Below, piece by piece: positions 1 to 5,213 of a DNA stretch of 5,213 nucleotides. This DNA is from an uncultured Clostridia bacterium. Its GTDB lineage: Bacteria > Bacillota_A > Clostridia > TANB77 > CAG-508. Positions within the stretch are counted from its first letter, which is position 1, and every line of letters begins with the position of its first letter. The stretch lies in assembly GCA_947629855.1 (NCBI GenBank), contig CANRFI010000056.1:1-5213 (forward strand). Direction: 5' to 3'. Below the pieces are notes generated by a model. That model worked only from the letters and a program-made list of their open reading frames with translations. It searched no databases and was not told where the DNA came from. The translations under genes and the position numbers were made by a program.

Positions 1-28
1 TTTATAAAAATAGCAAAATAAATATAAA

Positions 29-34
29 GAAAGG
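29..34 (+). promoter_or_regulatory. Ribosome binding site of the UMPH-1-type nucleotidase
   Basis: The sequence GAAAGG lies 10 bases before the ATG at 45. It matters because the reading frame is open upstream to the window edge with no in-frame stop, so the frame alone does not fix the start. This site and the absence of any other ATG or GTG in frame support 45. Confidence 0.6.
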
Positions 35-44
35 AAAAACACCA

Positions 45-830
45 ATGCAATATATAAATACAAAAAAATTAGAAACATTGAAATTAAGTAGAGAAAACAC
101 ATATATAGTATTAGACTTTGATAAAACAATCACAACAAATAATAGTGATGATTCATGGGAAATAGCTGGAAAACTATTAGGAAAGAAATTTAAAAAAGAA
201 GTAGATATATTATGGAAAAAATATAGACCAATTGAATTAGACTTTAATATGCCATTTGAAGAAAAAAAGAAAGCAATGGAAAAATGGCACAAGGAATGTA
301 TGGAATTATTTCACAAATATAATTTAACAAAAGAGCAAATAACAGAATCTATACAAACAGGAAATATGATAATAAGAGATGGAGCAAAAAGATTCTTCAA
401 AAAAGCATATGATGAAAATATACCAGTCATTATACTATCAGCAGGAATAGGAAATGTAATTGAAGAATTTTTAAAACAACAAGGCTGTTACTATTCAAAT
501 ATCAATATAATTAGTAACTTTATAGAATTTGATGAATATGGATTTGCAAAAGAATTTGATATAAATAGTATGATACACTCATTAAATAAATCAATGGACG
601 GACAAAGATCAATAGAAGAAATAAAACATAGAAAATATAAAATTTTAATAGGGGATTTAATAGAAGACTTAACTATGTTAGACAGAGAAGAATTAGATAC
701 ATCACTAAAAATTGCTATGATAGATGAATATACAACAGACAATTTAATAAAAATGTATAATAAAGCATTTGACATTGTATTAACAGAAGAAGATGCTTGT
801 TTTGAAGAAATAAGGAAAATATTTGAATAA
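45..830 (+). CDS. HAD-superfamily cytosolic 5'-nucleotidase, UMPH-1 (NT5C3-like) family
   Basis: Predicted soluble Mg-dependent phosphatase of 261 residues, likely acting on nucleoside 5'-monophosphates. HAD motif I is DFDKTIT, with the presumed nucleophile D24 and acid/base D26. Motif II is LSAGIG (S132). The motif III lysine is K182 in LNKSMDG. Motif IV is GDLIED, with D204 and D208 as metal ligands. Beyond these general HAD motifs, the order and wording of YRPIELD (about 60-66), FEEKK, IPVIILSAGIGNVIEEF (126-142) and SNFIEFDEYG (157-166) follow human cytosolic 5'-nucleotidase III closely. That is why I place it in UMPH-1 and not with generic HAD enzymes such as SerB. There is no signal peptide or membrane segment. 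In motif IV the usual GDSxGD is replaced by GDLIED; both acids remain, so activity is plausible. The substrate (UMP, CMP, m7GMP or another phosphate ester) cannot be read from the sequence. The gene lies 47 bases before metG with no terminator between them and may be co-transcribed with it. Confidence 0.85.
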   Translation: MQYINTKKLETLKLSRENTYIVLDFDKTITTNNSDDSWEIAGKLLGKKFKKEVDILWKKYRPIELDFNMPFEEKKKAMEKWHKECMELFHKYNLTKEQITESIQTGNMIIRDGAKRFFKKAYDENIPVIILSAGIGNVIEEFLKQQGCYYSNINIISNFIEFDEYGFAKEFDINSMIHSLNKSMDGQRSIEEIKHRKYKILIGDLIEDLTMLDREELDTSLKIAMIDEYTTDNLIKMYNKAFDIVLTEEDACFEEIRKIFE

Positions 831-853
831 CATTTGCAATTTATTGATATAAT
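823..853 (+). promoter_or_regulatory. Candidate extended -10 promoter before metG
   Basis: TGATATAAT at 845-853 is a perfect extended -10 element (TGn plus TATAAT). A poor -35 candidate, TTGAAT, lies at 823-828 at the end of the preceding gene with a long spacer of 19 bases. Initiation would fall near 860, giving a leader of only about 18 bases that holds little beyond the ribosome binding site. In such an A+T-rich background chance matches are common, so this is a candidate only. TTGCAA at 834-839 is too close to serve as the -35. Confidence 0.45.
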
Positions 854-860
854 TTTACTA

Positions 861-868
861 GAAGGGAG
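861..868 (+). promoter_or_regulatory. Ribosome binding site of metG
   Basis: GAAGGGAG lies 9 bases before the ATG at 878 and fits the start that gives the normal MetRS N-terminus. Confidence 0.7.
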
Positions 869-877
869 AAAAATTAA

Positions 878-2452
878 ATGAACGACAAATTTTATGTAAC
901 AACACCTATTTATTATCCTAGTGGAAGATTTCATATAGGAACAGCATATACAACAGTATTAGCAGATAGTATAAAACAATATCATAAACTAAAAGAAGAA
1001 GAATGTTATATGCTTACAGGAACTGATGAGCATGGACAAAAAATAGAAGAAAAAGCTAAAGAAGCTAATAAAACACCCCAAGAATATGTAGACGAAATGG
1101 CAAAAATGGCAAAAGAATTATGGGCTAAAATGGATATAGAATATGATGATTTTATAAGAACAACAGAAAATAGGCATAAAGAAATAGTGCAAAAAATATT
1201 CGATAGGTTTATGGAACAAGGAGACATTTATAAAGGAGAATATGAAGGATGGTATTGTATGCCATGTGAAACATATTTTACTGAAACTCAATTAGTAGAT
1301 GGAAAATGTCCAGATTGTGGTAGAGAAGTAAGACTTATGAAGGAAGAAGCATATTTCTTCAATATGAAAAAATATGCAGATAAACTATTAAAATACTATG
1401 AAGAACATCCAAACTTTATAAAACCAGAATATAGAAAAAATGAAATGATAAATAATTTTATAAAACCAGGGTTAGAAGATTTATGTGTAACAAGAACATC
1501 ATTTGATTGGGGAATAAAAGTATTAAAAGATCCAAAACATATTGTTTATGTATGGCTAGATGCACTAACTAACTATATAACTGCATTAGGCTACTTATCA
1601 GATGATGACACATTATTTAAAAAGTATTGGCCAGCAGATTTACAAATAGTAGGAAAAGATATTGCAAGATTTCATTTAATTTATTGGCCTATATTCTTAA
1701 TGGCATTAGATTTACCACTTCCAAAAACTATTTTAGTTCATAACTGGATTATGATGAAAGATGGAAAAATGTCTAAATCAAAAGGAAATGTAATATATCC
1801 AGAAACTTTAATTGAAAGATATGGACTAGATAGCGTAAAATATTTCTTATTAAGAGAATTGCCAGTTTCGCAAGATGGAATATTTTCACCAGAAGCTTTT
1901 ATAGAAAGATATAATTTCGATTTATGCAATGACTTAAGTAACCTAGTAAATAGAACAATATCTATGGTGAATAAATACTTTAATGGAAATGTACCAAAAT
2001 ATAATGGTACACCAAACGAAGTAGATAAAGAGTTAGAAGATTACACATTAGAACAAATAGAAAAATTTGAACAAAAAATAGATAACTATGAAATAGCAAA
2101 TAGTATTCAAGAAATTTGGAACTTAATTGCAAGAACAAATAAATATATTGATGAAACAATGCCATGGCAACTAGCAAAAGAAGAGCAAACAGAAAAATTG
2201 AAATCATCTATATATCATTTAATAGAAAATATAAGAAAAATTGCAATTTTAATTAAACCATTTATGCGTAACACAGCAGAAAATATTTTTAATCAAATAG
2301 GAATTAAAAAAAATAATGAAAAAAACTGGAAAAATTTAAAAATATATGATAGAATAGAAAATGTAAAAGTGATTGAAAAAGGAGAGCCTATTTTTATGAG
2401 GCTAAATGCAGAAGAAGAAATAGATTTTTTAAAAAACGTAATGAAAAAATAA
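878..2452 (+). CDS. metG: Methionine--tRNA ligase (MetRS), short form without the C-terminal tRNA-binding domain
   Basis: Class I aminoacyl-tRNA synthetase that attaches methionine to initiator and elongator tRNA-Met in the cytoplasm. The HIGH-type motif is HIGT (19-22) within the N-terminal Rossmann fold, followed by TGTDEHG (47-53). The connective-peptide zinc knuckle has C127, C130, C144 and C147, so a single four-cysteine site is intact. WLDALTNYI (226-234) belongs to the catalytic fold, and the KMSKS loop is exact at 297-301. In the helical anticodon-binding domain, N355 and R359 in NLVNR and W430 in ETMPWQLAK occupy the places of the residues that read the CAU anticodon in E. coli MetRS. 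The protein is 524 residues and stops right after RLNAEEEIDFLKNVMKK. Firmicute MetRS proteins are commonly about 640-670 residues because a Trbp111/EMAPII-like dimerising tRNA-binding domain follows this point, and it is absent here. Core motifs are complete, so the enzyme should be active. No T-box leader fits in the 47-base upstream gap. A small membrane protein gene follows after 16 bases. Confidence 0.97.
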   Translation: MNDKFYVTTPIYYPSGRFHIGTAYTTVLADSIKQYHKLKEEECYMLTGTDEHGQKIEEKAKEANKTPQEYVDEMAKMAKELWAKMDIEYDDFIRTTENRHKEIVQKIFDRFMEQGDIYKGEYEGWYCMPCETYFTETQLVDGKCPDCGREVRLMKEEAYFFNMKKYADKLLKYYEEHPNFIKPEYRKNEMINNFIKPGLEDLCVTRTSFDWGIKVLKDPKHIVYVWLDALTNYITALGYLSDDDTLFKKYWPADLQIVGKDIARFHLIYWPIFLMALDLPLPKTILVHNWIMMKDGKMSKSKGNVIYPETLIERYGLDSVKYFLLRELPVSQDGIFSPEAFIERYNFDLCNDLSNLVNRTISMVNKYFNGNVPKYNGTPNEVDKELEDYTLEQIEKFEQKIDNYEIANSIQEIWNLIARTNKYIDETMPWQLAKEEQTEKLKSSIYHLIENIRKIAILIKPFMRNTAENIFNQIGIKKNNEKNWKNLKIYDRIENVKVIEKGEPIFMRLNAEEEIDFLKNVMKK

Positions 2453-2454
2453 TT

Positions 2455-2461
2455 AAGGAGG
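2455..2461 (+). promoter_or_regulatory. Strong ribosome binding site of the 67-residue membrane protein
   Basis: AAGGAGG lies 7 bases before the ATG at 2469 and begins 3 bases after the metG stop. This near-ideal site is the best evidence that the following short frame is truly translated, probably from the metG message. Confidence 0.85.
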
Positions 2462-2468
2462 AATTAAT

Positions 2469-2672
2469 ATGGAAGAAACAAAAGAGAACAAAAAAGTAAA
2501 AAAGGGAAAACATAAATCAAAACCTACTATAGGTGATATAATTTTTAGAATTTTGATTATAGTTGCCATCTTCTTCATAGGTGTTATCTTTTATGTATTT
2601 TATATAAGAAATATGTCGAGTGAACTTCGAAGTAGCAAAAATGAAGTGGTAACGCAAATTCAAAAATATTAA
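2469..2672 (+). CDS. Small single-pass membrane protein, function unknown
   Basis: I do not recognise a family. The 67 residues divide into three parts. The N-terminus (1-22) is very basic, with K8, K9, K11, K12, K14, K16 and K18. A hydrophobic helix runs at about 24-46 (within GDIIFRILIIVAIFFIGVIF and the residues after it). The polar tail is about 20 residues and carries both charges. By the positive-inside rule the N-terminus should be cytoplasmic and the tail outside. There is no signal peptidase site and no lipobox cysteine, so it is more likely an anchored protein than a secreted one. The gene starts 16 bases after metG with a strong ribosome binding site, and a terminator follows within about 20 bases, so it is the last gene of the metG unit. 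Size, charge and layout resemble small membrane regulators or scaffold subunits, but no specific role can be supported. Confidence 0.75.
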   Translation: MEETKENKKVKKGKHKSKPTIGDIIFRILIIVAIFFIGVIFYVFYIRNMSSELRSSKNEVVTQIQKY

Positions 2673-2689
2673 TTAAAATACAAAATTTT

Positions 2690-2739
2690 AAAGTGTCGAA
2701 AAAGGTTTTCCTAAAAAACGACACTTTTTGATTTTTTTT
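2690..2739 (+). terminator. Rho-independent terminator after the metG unit
   Basis: A perfect 9-bp stem pairs AAAGTGTCG (2690-2698) with CGACACTTT (2719-2727). The 20-base loop contains a second mini-stem, AGG/CCT (2703-2705 with 2710-2712), capped by TTTT and separated from the main stem by A-only sides of 4 and 6 bases. The stem runs into TTTTT (2725-2729), then GA, then eight T (2732-2739). The left flank has no comparable A-run, so it should act mainly on + strand transcription. It separates the metG unit from the deacetylase unit. Confidence 0.85.
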
Positions 2740-2767
2740 ATAAAATAACTACTAAAAAATTGAAAAA

Positions 2768-2778
2768 TGATATATAAT
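2768..2778 (+). promoter_or_regulatory. Candidate promoter of the deacetylase unit
   Basis: TGATATATAAT contains a perfect TATAAT (2773-2778), or alternatively a TGn-extended TATATA (2768-2776). No good -35 stands at the normal distance; TTGAAA at 2760-2765 is only 7 bases away. Its position between a terminator and the next gene, in the only non-coding gap of more than 100 bases, supports a promoter here. Initiation would be near 2785, giving a leader of about 20 bases. Confidence 0.5.
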
Positions 2779-2789
2779 AAAGAAAAATA

Positions 2790-2796
2790 AAAGGGA
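2790..2796 (+). promoter_or_regulatory. Ribosome binding site of the deacetylase
   Basis: AAAGGGA lies about 10 bases before the ATG at 2807. An ATG at 2796 is followed at once by TAA and cannot be the start. Confidence 0.6.
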
Positions 2797-2806
2797 TGTA
2801 ATAAAA

Positions 2807-3727
2807 ATGATTAATGATGAAAACAGAGATTATCATATTAATTATGAAATAACAACAAAACATAAAAAAATAAATCAAAAAAAAGTAGTTATATTAGTCT
2901 TATTTATTATAATATTATTTGTACTCATTTGGATAATAAATAGTTTAACTGGAATAATTTTTAAGACTAAAAAATATGAAGCACAAATTTTAGCTGTTCA
3001 AGAATGGGAAAGAATGGAAACAGCAAGAAAAGAAGAGGAAGAAAGACTAAGACAATTGCGAATACCAAAATTAACACAAGAAGGAAAAGACAATATGTCT
3101 AATATATATCATTCAGAAACAAAAAGAGCTTTTCTAACTTTTGATGATGGTCCATCCTCTGTAACACCAACAATATTAGATACATTAAAACAAGAAAATA
3201 TTAAAGCCAGTTTTTTTGTATTAGGTTCGAGAGTCGAAGCTTTACCAGAAACAGTAAAAAGAATTTATGATGAAGGACATTATATTGCAAATCACGGATA
3301 TTCTCATTCATACTCAGCAATATATTCTTCACCACAAGCGGTAGTAGATGAATTTAATCAATGTAATGAATCTGTGAAAAAAGCAATCGGAGTACCAGAA
3401 TACAACTCACATTTATTTAGATTTCCAGGGGGATTTCCAGGAGGACCTTATGTGGAAATAAAAACACAAGCAAAAGAATTATTATCACAAAATAATATCT
3501 TATACGTTGATTGGAACGCACTTTCTGGAGATGCAGAAACAACATCACCAACTGTTGAATTTGAAATGAAAAGAATACAAGAAACTGTATCAAATAAAAA
3601 TAGCGTAGTTATACTAATGCACGATGCACAGGCAAAAAAGGCTACAGCAGAAGCCCTACCACAAATTATAAGTTGGTTAAGGCAAAATGGTTATGAATTT
3701 AAAAACTTTTATGATATTATAAAATAA
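2807..3727 (+). CDS. Membrane-anchored polysaccharide deacetylase (NodB/CE4 family), probably acting on peptidoglycan
   Basis: Metal-dependent enzyme predicted to remove N-acetyl groups from cell-wall glycan on the outer face of the membrane. The 306 residues comprise a short basic cytoplasmic tail (1-26), one hydrophobic helix (about 27-52) acting as an uncleaved signal anchor, a charged helical and probably coiled-coil stalk (about 55-85, rich in E, R and K), and a NodB domain (about 105-306). CE4 motif 1 is TFDDG (111-115), with the presumed base D113 and metal ligand D114. Motif 2 is NHGYSH, with metal ligands H163 and H167. Motif 3 is RFPGG (205-209). Motif 4 is DWNALSGD (235-242). Motif 5 is LMHD, with H272. 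All catalytic residues are present. RFPGG in motif 3 is the form I associate with Firmicute peptidoglycan deacetylases, in place of RPPYG. Motif 3 is followed at once by a second FPGG, encoded by a 12-base tandem duplication. The substrate (GlcNAc, MurNAc or another polymer) is inferred. It is the first gene of a unit with the unknown gene 13 bases downstream. Confidence 0.92.
   Translation: MINDENRDYHINYEITTKHKKINQKKVVILVLFIIILFVLIWIINSLTGIIFKTKKYEAQILAVQEWERMETARKEEEERLRQLRIPKLTQEGKDNMSNIYHSETKRAFLTFDDGPSSVTPTILDTLKQENIKASFFVLGSRVEALPETVKRIYDEGHYIANHGYSHSYSAIYSSPQAVVDEFNQCNESVKKAIGVPEYNSHLFRFPGGFPGGPYVEIKTQAKELLSQNNILYVDWNALSGDAETTSPTVEFEMKRIQETVSNKNSVVILMHDAQAKKATAEALPQIISWLRQNGYEFKNFYDIIK
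3421..3444 (+). repeat. 12-base tandem duplication inside deacetylase motif 3
   Basis: Two adjacent 12-base units, ATTTCCAGGGGG and ATTTCCAGGAGG, differ at one position. In frame they give FPGG twice (206-209 and 210-213) immediately after the motif 3 arginine R205. Confidence 0.85.
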
Positions 3728-3737
3728 AGGAGAGAGG
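3727..3737 (+). promoter_or_regulatory. Ribosome binding site that fixes the TTG start of the last gene
   Basis: AAGGAG (3727-3732), overlapping the deacetylase stop by one base, lies 8 bases before TTG at 3741; a second GAGAGG follows at 3732-3737. There is an in-frame stop at 3720-3722. No ATG or GTG lies between that stop and TTG, and the next in-frame ATG is almost 300 bases further on, so TTG is the natural start. Confidence 0.85.
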
Positions 3738-3740
3738 AAA

Positions 3741-5213
3741 TTGCCTAAAGAGAGTATTGAACAAAAACTAGATTACTTAGGATTAGATTTAGATAAAATA
3801 CCAACAACTATTAAAAAATTTCAGCCATTAGAATTTAGAATTCCTAAATTTTATGATGAGAGGCAATACAGACAGTATAGATATATTCCGATAAAAGACA
3901 TACAAATATTATTATCACCAACAAATCGTTTAGATGAGATTGAGGAAAAATATAAAAAAGCAAGTCCTTTAGCTGATTATTTAGACAATAAAAAAGAAGA
4001 AAATATTTTAAAGCATACTACATTTTTAAATATGCTAAAACAAATAAAAATAGAAGATATTGAAAAAATAGAAAAAGAACAAGAAAACTTAAACAAAAAA
4101 ATTCCTTTTAAAGTAAAATTTGAAGGAAATTACTTATGGCAAATTTACTATTCTGAAAACACAGATAAATATTTTATGTTAGTACCAACAGAAGATACTG
4201 ATTATTCAACATTTTTCTTTTTACTAAAAAAACAACTTGAAAAAAAGAAAACAGGAAAAATATTTGTACCAATCCGTAATGTTGGATATAGTAAAGAATT
4301 TTTGAAAAAATCTGAATTTGAAGATATTGAAAATTATTTATGGCTTTTTACAAAAGATTGGCCACTAATTTATGAAGTTTATGATAAAAAAGATGAATTA
4401 AGTATACAAATTGTCGGTGATACAGTAGTTTATGAAAAAATAAAAAGCCCTTATAAAATAACATTAAAAAATAAAGAAGAGGCAAATCAATTTTATAGAT
4501 TAATAAAAGCAATGTTTATATTACAAACAGAAATGCCAAATTATTTCACTTTTAGAACTGACATAGGAAAATCAGGCGATATAGAATTTTACATTGAAGA
4601 CAGAAAGATTAAATATGAAAATATAACTAATTGGATTAATGATGAATATAAACTAGCAGAAGTAAGATGCGATCAAGCAATAGACCTAATTGAAACAAAC
4701 CATGCAAAATTAGAAAAATTAAAGGTAGAAATAATGACTCAAGAAATTGAATACCGTGAAAAAGAAAGGCAAATTTCTACTTTTTTAGAATGTAAAAGAA
4801 CATTTTTTGGAAAGTTTAAATATTATTTTAAATATAGCAAAAAGAAAAACAAAATGTATCCAAAAAGAATGAAACAAGGAAATGAAGAAGAAACAGTAAC
4901 AACTACAGAAGAAAAAGAAAAGAAAAAAGAATCAATACTTAAAGAAAAAAAAATAAGTAAAAAAGCATCTGAAAGTAAAGCAAATTATACAATAGAAGAA
5001 TTGTTAGAAAAATACAAAGAATTCGAAAAAATAGAAAATGAACTAAAAGACATAACAATGGATTTAAATAGCTTAAAATTAAAAAATAGAAATATGGATA
5101 AAAAAATAAGAAATGCTAGTATATTTATTGATGATATAGACAGTCATAAAAAAAGCATATTTGAATTTTGGAAATATACAAATAAAGATGAATTATCTTC
5201 TTTACCAGAAGGA
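3741..5213 (+). CDS. Large charged coiled-coil protein of unknown function, TTG start, 3' end outside the window
   Basis: I do not recognise this family. The frame is open for 491 codons from TTG (PKESIEQKLDYLGLDLDKIP follows the initiator) to the right edge with no stop, so the gene is real but partial. Residues 1-50 hold a short helical segment and the basic, Tyr-rich stretch RQYRQYRYIP (41-50). Residues about 120-300 look like a mixed alpha/beta globular domain with aromatic strands such as YLWQIYY, KYFMLVP, GKIFVPIRN and FYIED. Residues about 310-358 are heptad-like and probably coiled coil. Residues 361-380 form a basic aromatic patch (FFGKFKYYFKY, then KKKNK). Residues about 381-415 are Lys/Glu/Thr low complexity, and 416-470 are a second probable coiled coil. 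The last visible part (475-491) contains HKKSIFEFWKYTNKDE and SSLPEG, which looks less repetitive and may begin another domain. There is no signal peptide, membrane helix or obvious nucleotide-binding loop. It lies 13 bases after the deacetylase and is probably translated from the same message, but a cell-wall role is only a guess. An A9 run at 4945-4953 lies in the linker. Confidence 0.85.
   Translation, partial: MPKESIEQKLDYLGLDLDKIPTTIKKFQPLEFRIPKFYDERQYRQYRYIPIKDIQILLSPTNRLDEIEEKYKKASPLADYLDNKKEENILKHTTFLNMLKQIKIEDIEKIEKEQENLNKKIPFKVKFEGNYLWQIYYSENTDKYFMLVPTEDTDYSTFFFLLKKQLEKKKTGKIFVPIRNVGYSKEFLKKSEFEDIENYLWLFTKDWPLIYEVYDKKDELSIQIVGDTVVYEKIKSPYKITLKNKEEANQFYRLIKAMFILQTEMPNYFTFRTDIGKSGDIEFYIEDRKIKYENITNWINDEYKLAEVRCDQAIDLIETNHAKLEKLKVEIMTQEIEYREKERQISTFLECKRTFFGKFKYYFKYSKKKNKMYPKRMKQGNEEETVTTTEEKEKKKESILKEKKISKKASESKANYTIEELLEKYKEFEKIENELKDITMDLNSLKLKNRNMDKKIRNASIFIDDIDSHKKSIFEFWKYTNKDELSSLPEG

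Noticed and set aside
1..21. Possible tail of an upstream gene (FIKIAK then TAA in frame 1)
   Set aside because: Only six codons are visible, and any frame in such sequence meets a TAA quickly, so there is no way to tell coding from chance. A promoter for the nucleotidase in these 44 bases is equally unprovable.
831..877. Terminator between the nucleotidase gene and metG
   Set aside because: No inverted repeat followed by a T-run is present in the 47-base gap.
491..934. Open frame on the minus strand of 147 codons across the nucleotidase-metG junction
   Set aside because: It lies opposite two well-supported genes, its composition (Ser/Ile/Phe-rich) is that of an antisense shadow of Lys/Glu/Asn-rich coding, and it has no recognisable motif. 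The same applies to the other minus-strand frames at 2-292, 1006-1227, 1738-1929 and 1980-2207.
878..2452. metG as a truncated pseudogene because it is shorter than usual
   Set aside because: HIGH-type, zinc, KMSKS and anticodon-binding residues are all intact, the end falls at a domain border, and no remnant of the missing domain follows the stop.
2760..2778. TTGAAA plus TATAAT as a standard promoter pair
   Set aside because: The spacer is 7 bases, far below the 16-18 needed. Only the -10 part is kept as a candidate.
4870..4990. Repeat array or CRISPR-like pattern from repeated GAAGAAAAAG-type sequence
   Set aside because: It is a Lys/Glu-rich coding low-complexity segment with irregular spacing and no conserved repeat-spacer units.

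Overview
The window is strongly A+T-rich, with purine-rich coding strands, strong AGGAGG-type ribosome binding sites and TAA as every visible stop codon. No in-frame TGA occurs in the genes, so the standard bacterial code fits. Together with a clostridial-looking methionyl-tRNA synthetase and a membrane-anchored NodB deacetylase, this suggests a low-GC Firmicute, probably of the class Clostridia. That placement is an inference from sequence style and not a database match. All genes lie on the + strand and coding density is high.

Left part (45-2672): a cytosolic 5'-nucleotidase of the UMPH-1/NT5C3 type (HAD superfamily) is followed after 47 bases by metG, and then after 16 bases by a 67-residue single-pass membrane protein of unknown role. 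There is no terminator between the first two genes, but an extended -10 promoter sits just before metG. A hairpin plus U-tracts at about 2690-2739 closes this unit.

Right part (2768-5213): a promoter-like TGATATATAAT sequence precedes a membrane-anchored polysaccharide (probably peptidoglycan) deacetylase. Thirteen bases after it, a long gene starts with TTG and runs off the right edge. Its 491 visible residues are charged and coiled-coil-rich, have no membrane segment, and match no family I recognise. It is the least explained part of the window.

The genes do not form one obvious pathway. The left unit mixes nucleotide salvage or house-cleaning with tRNA charging. The right unit pairs a cell-envelope enzyme with an unknown protein. 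No RNA genes, CRISPR arrays, insertion sequences or T-box leader were seen. The points most worth following up are the unknown TTG-start protein, the synthetase that ends where the catalytic plus anticodon-binding core ends, the eukaryotic-style nucleotidase in a bacterium, and a 12-base tandem duplication inside a catalytic motif of the deacetylase.
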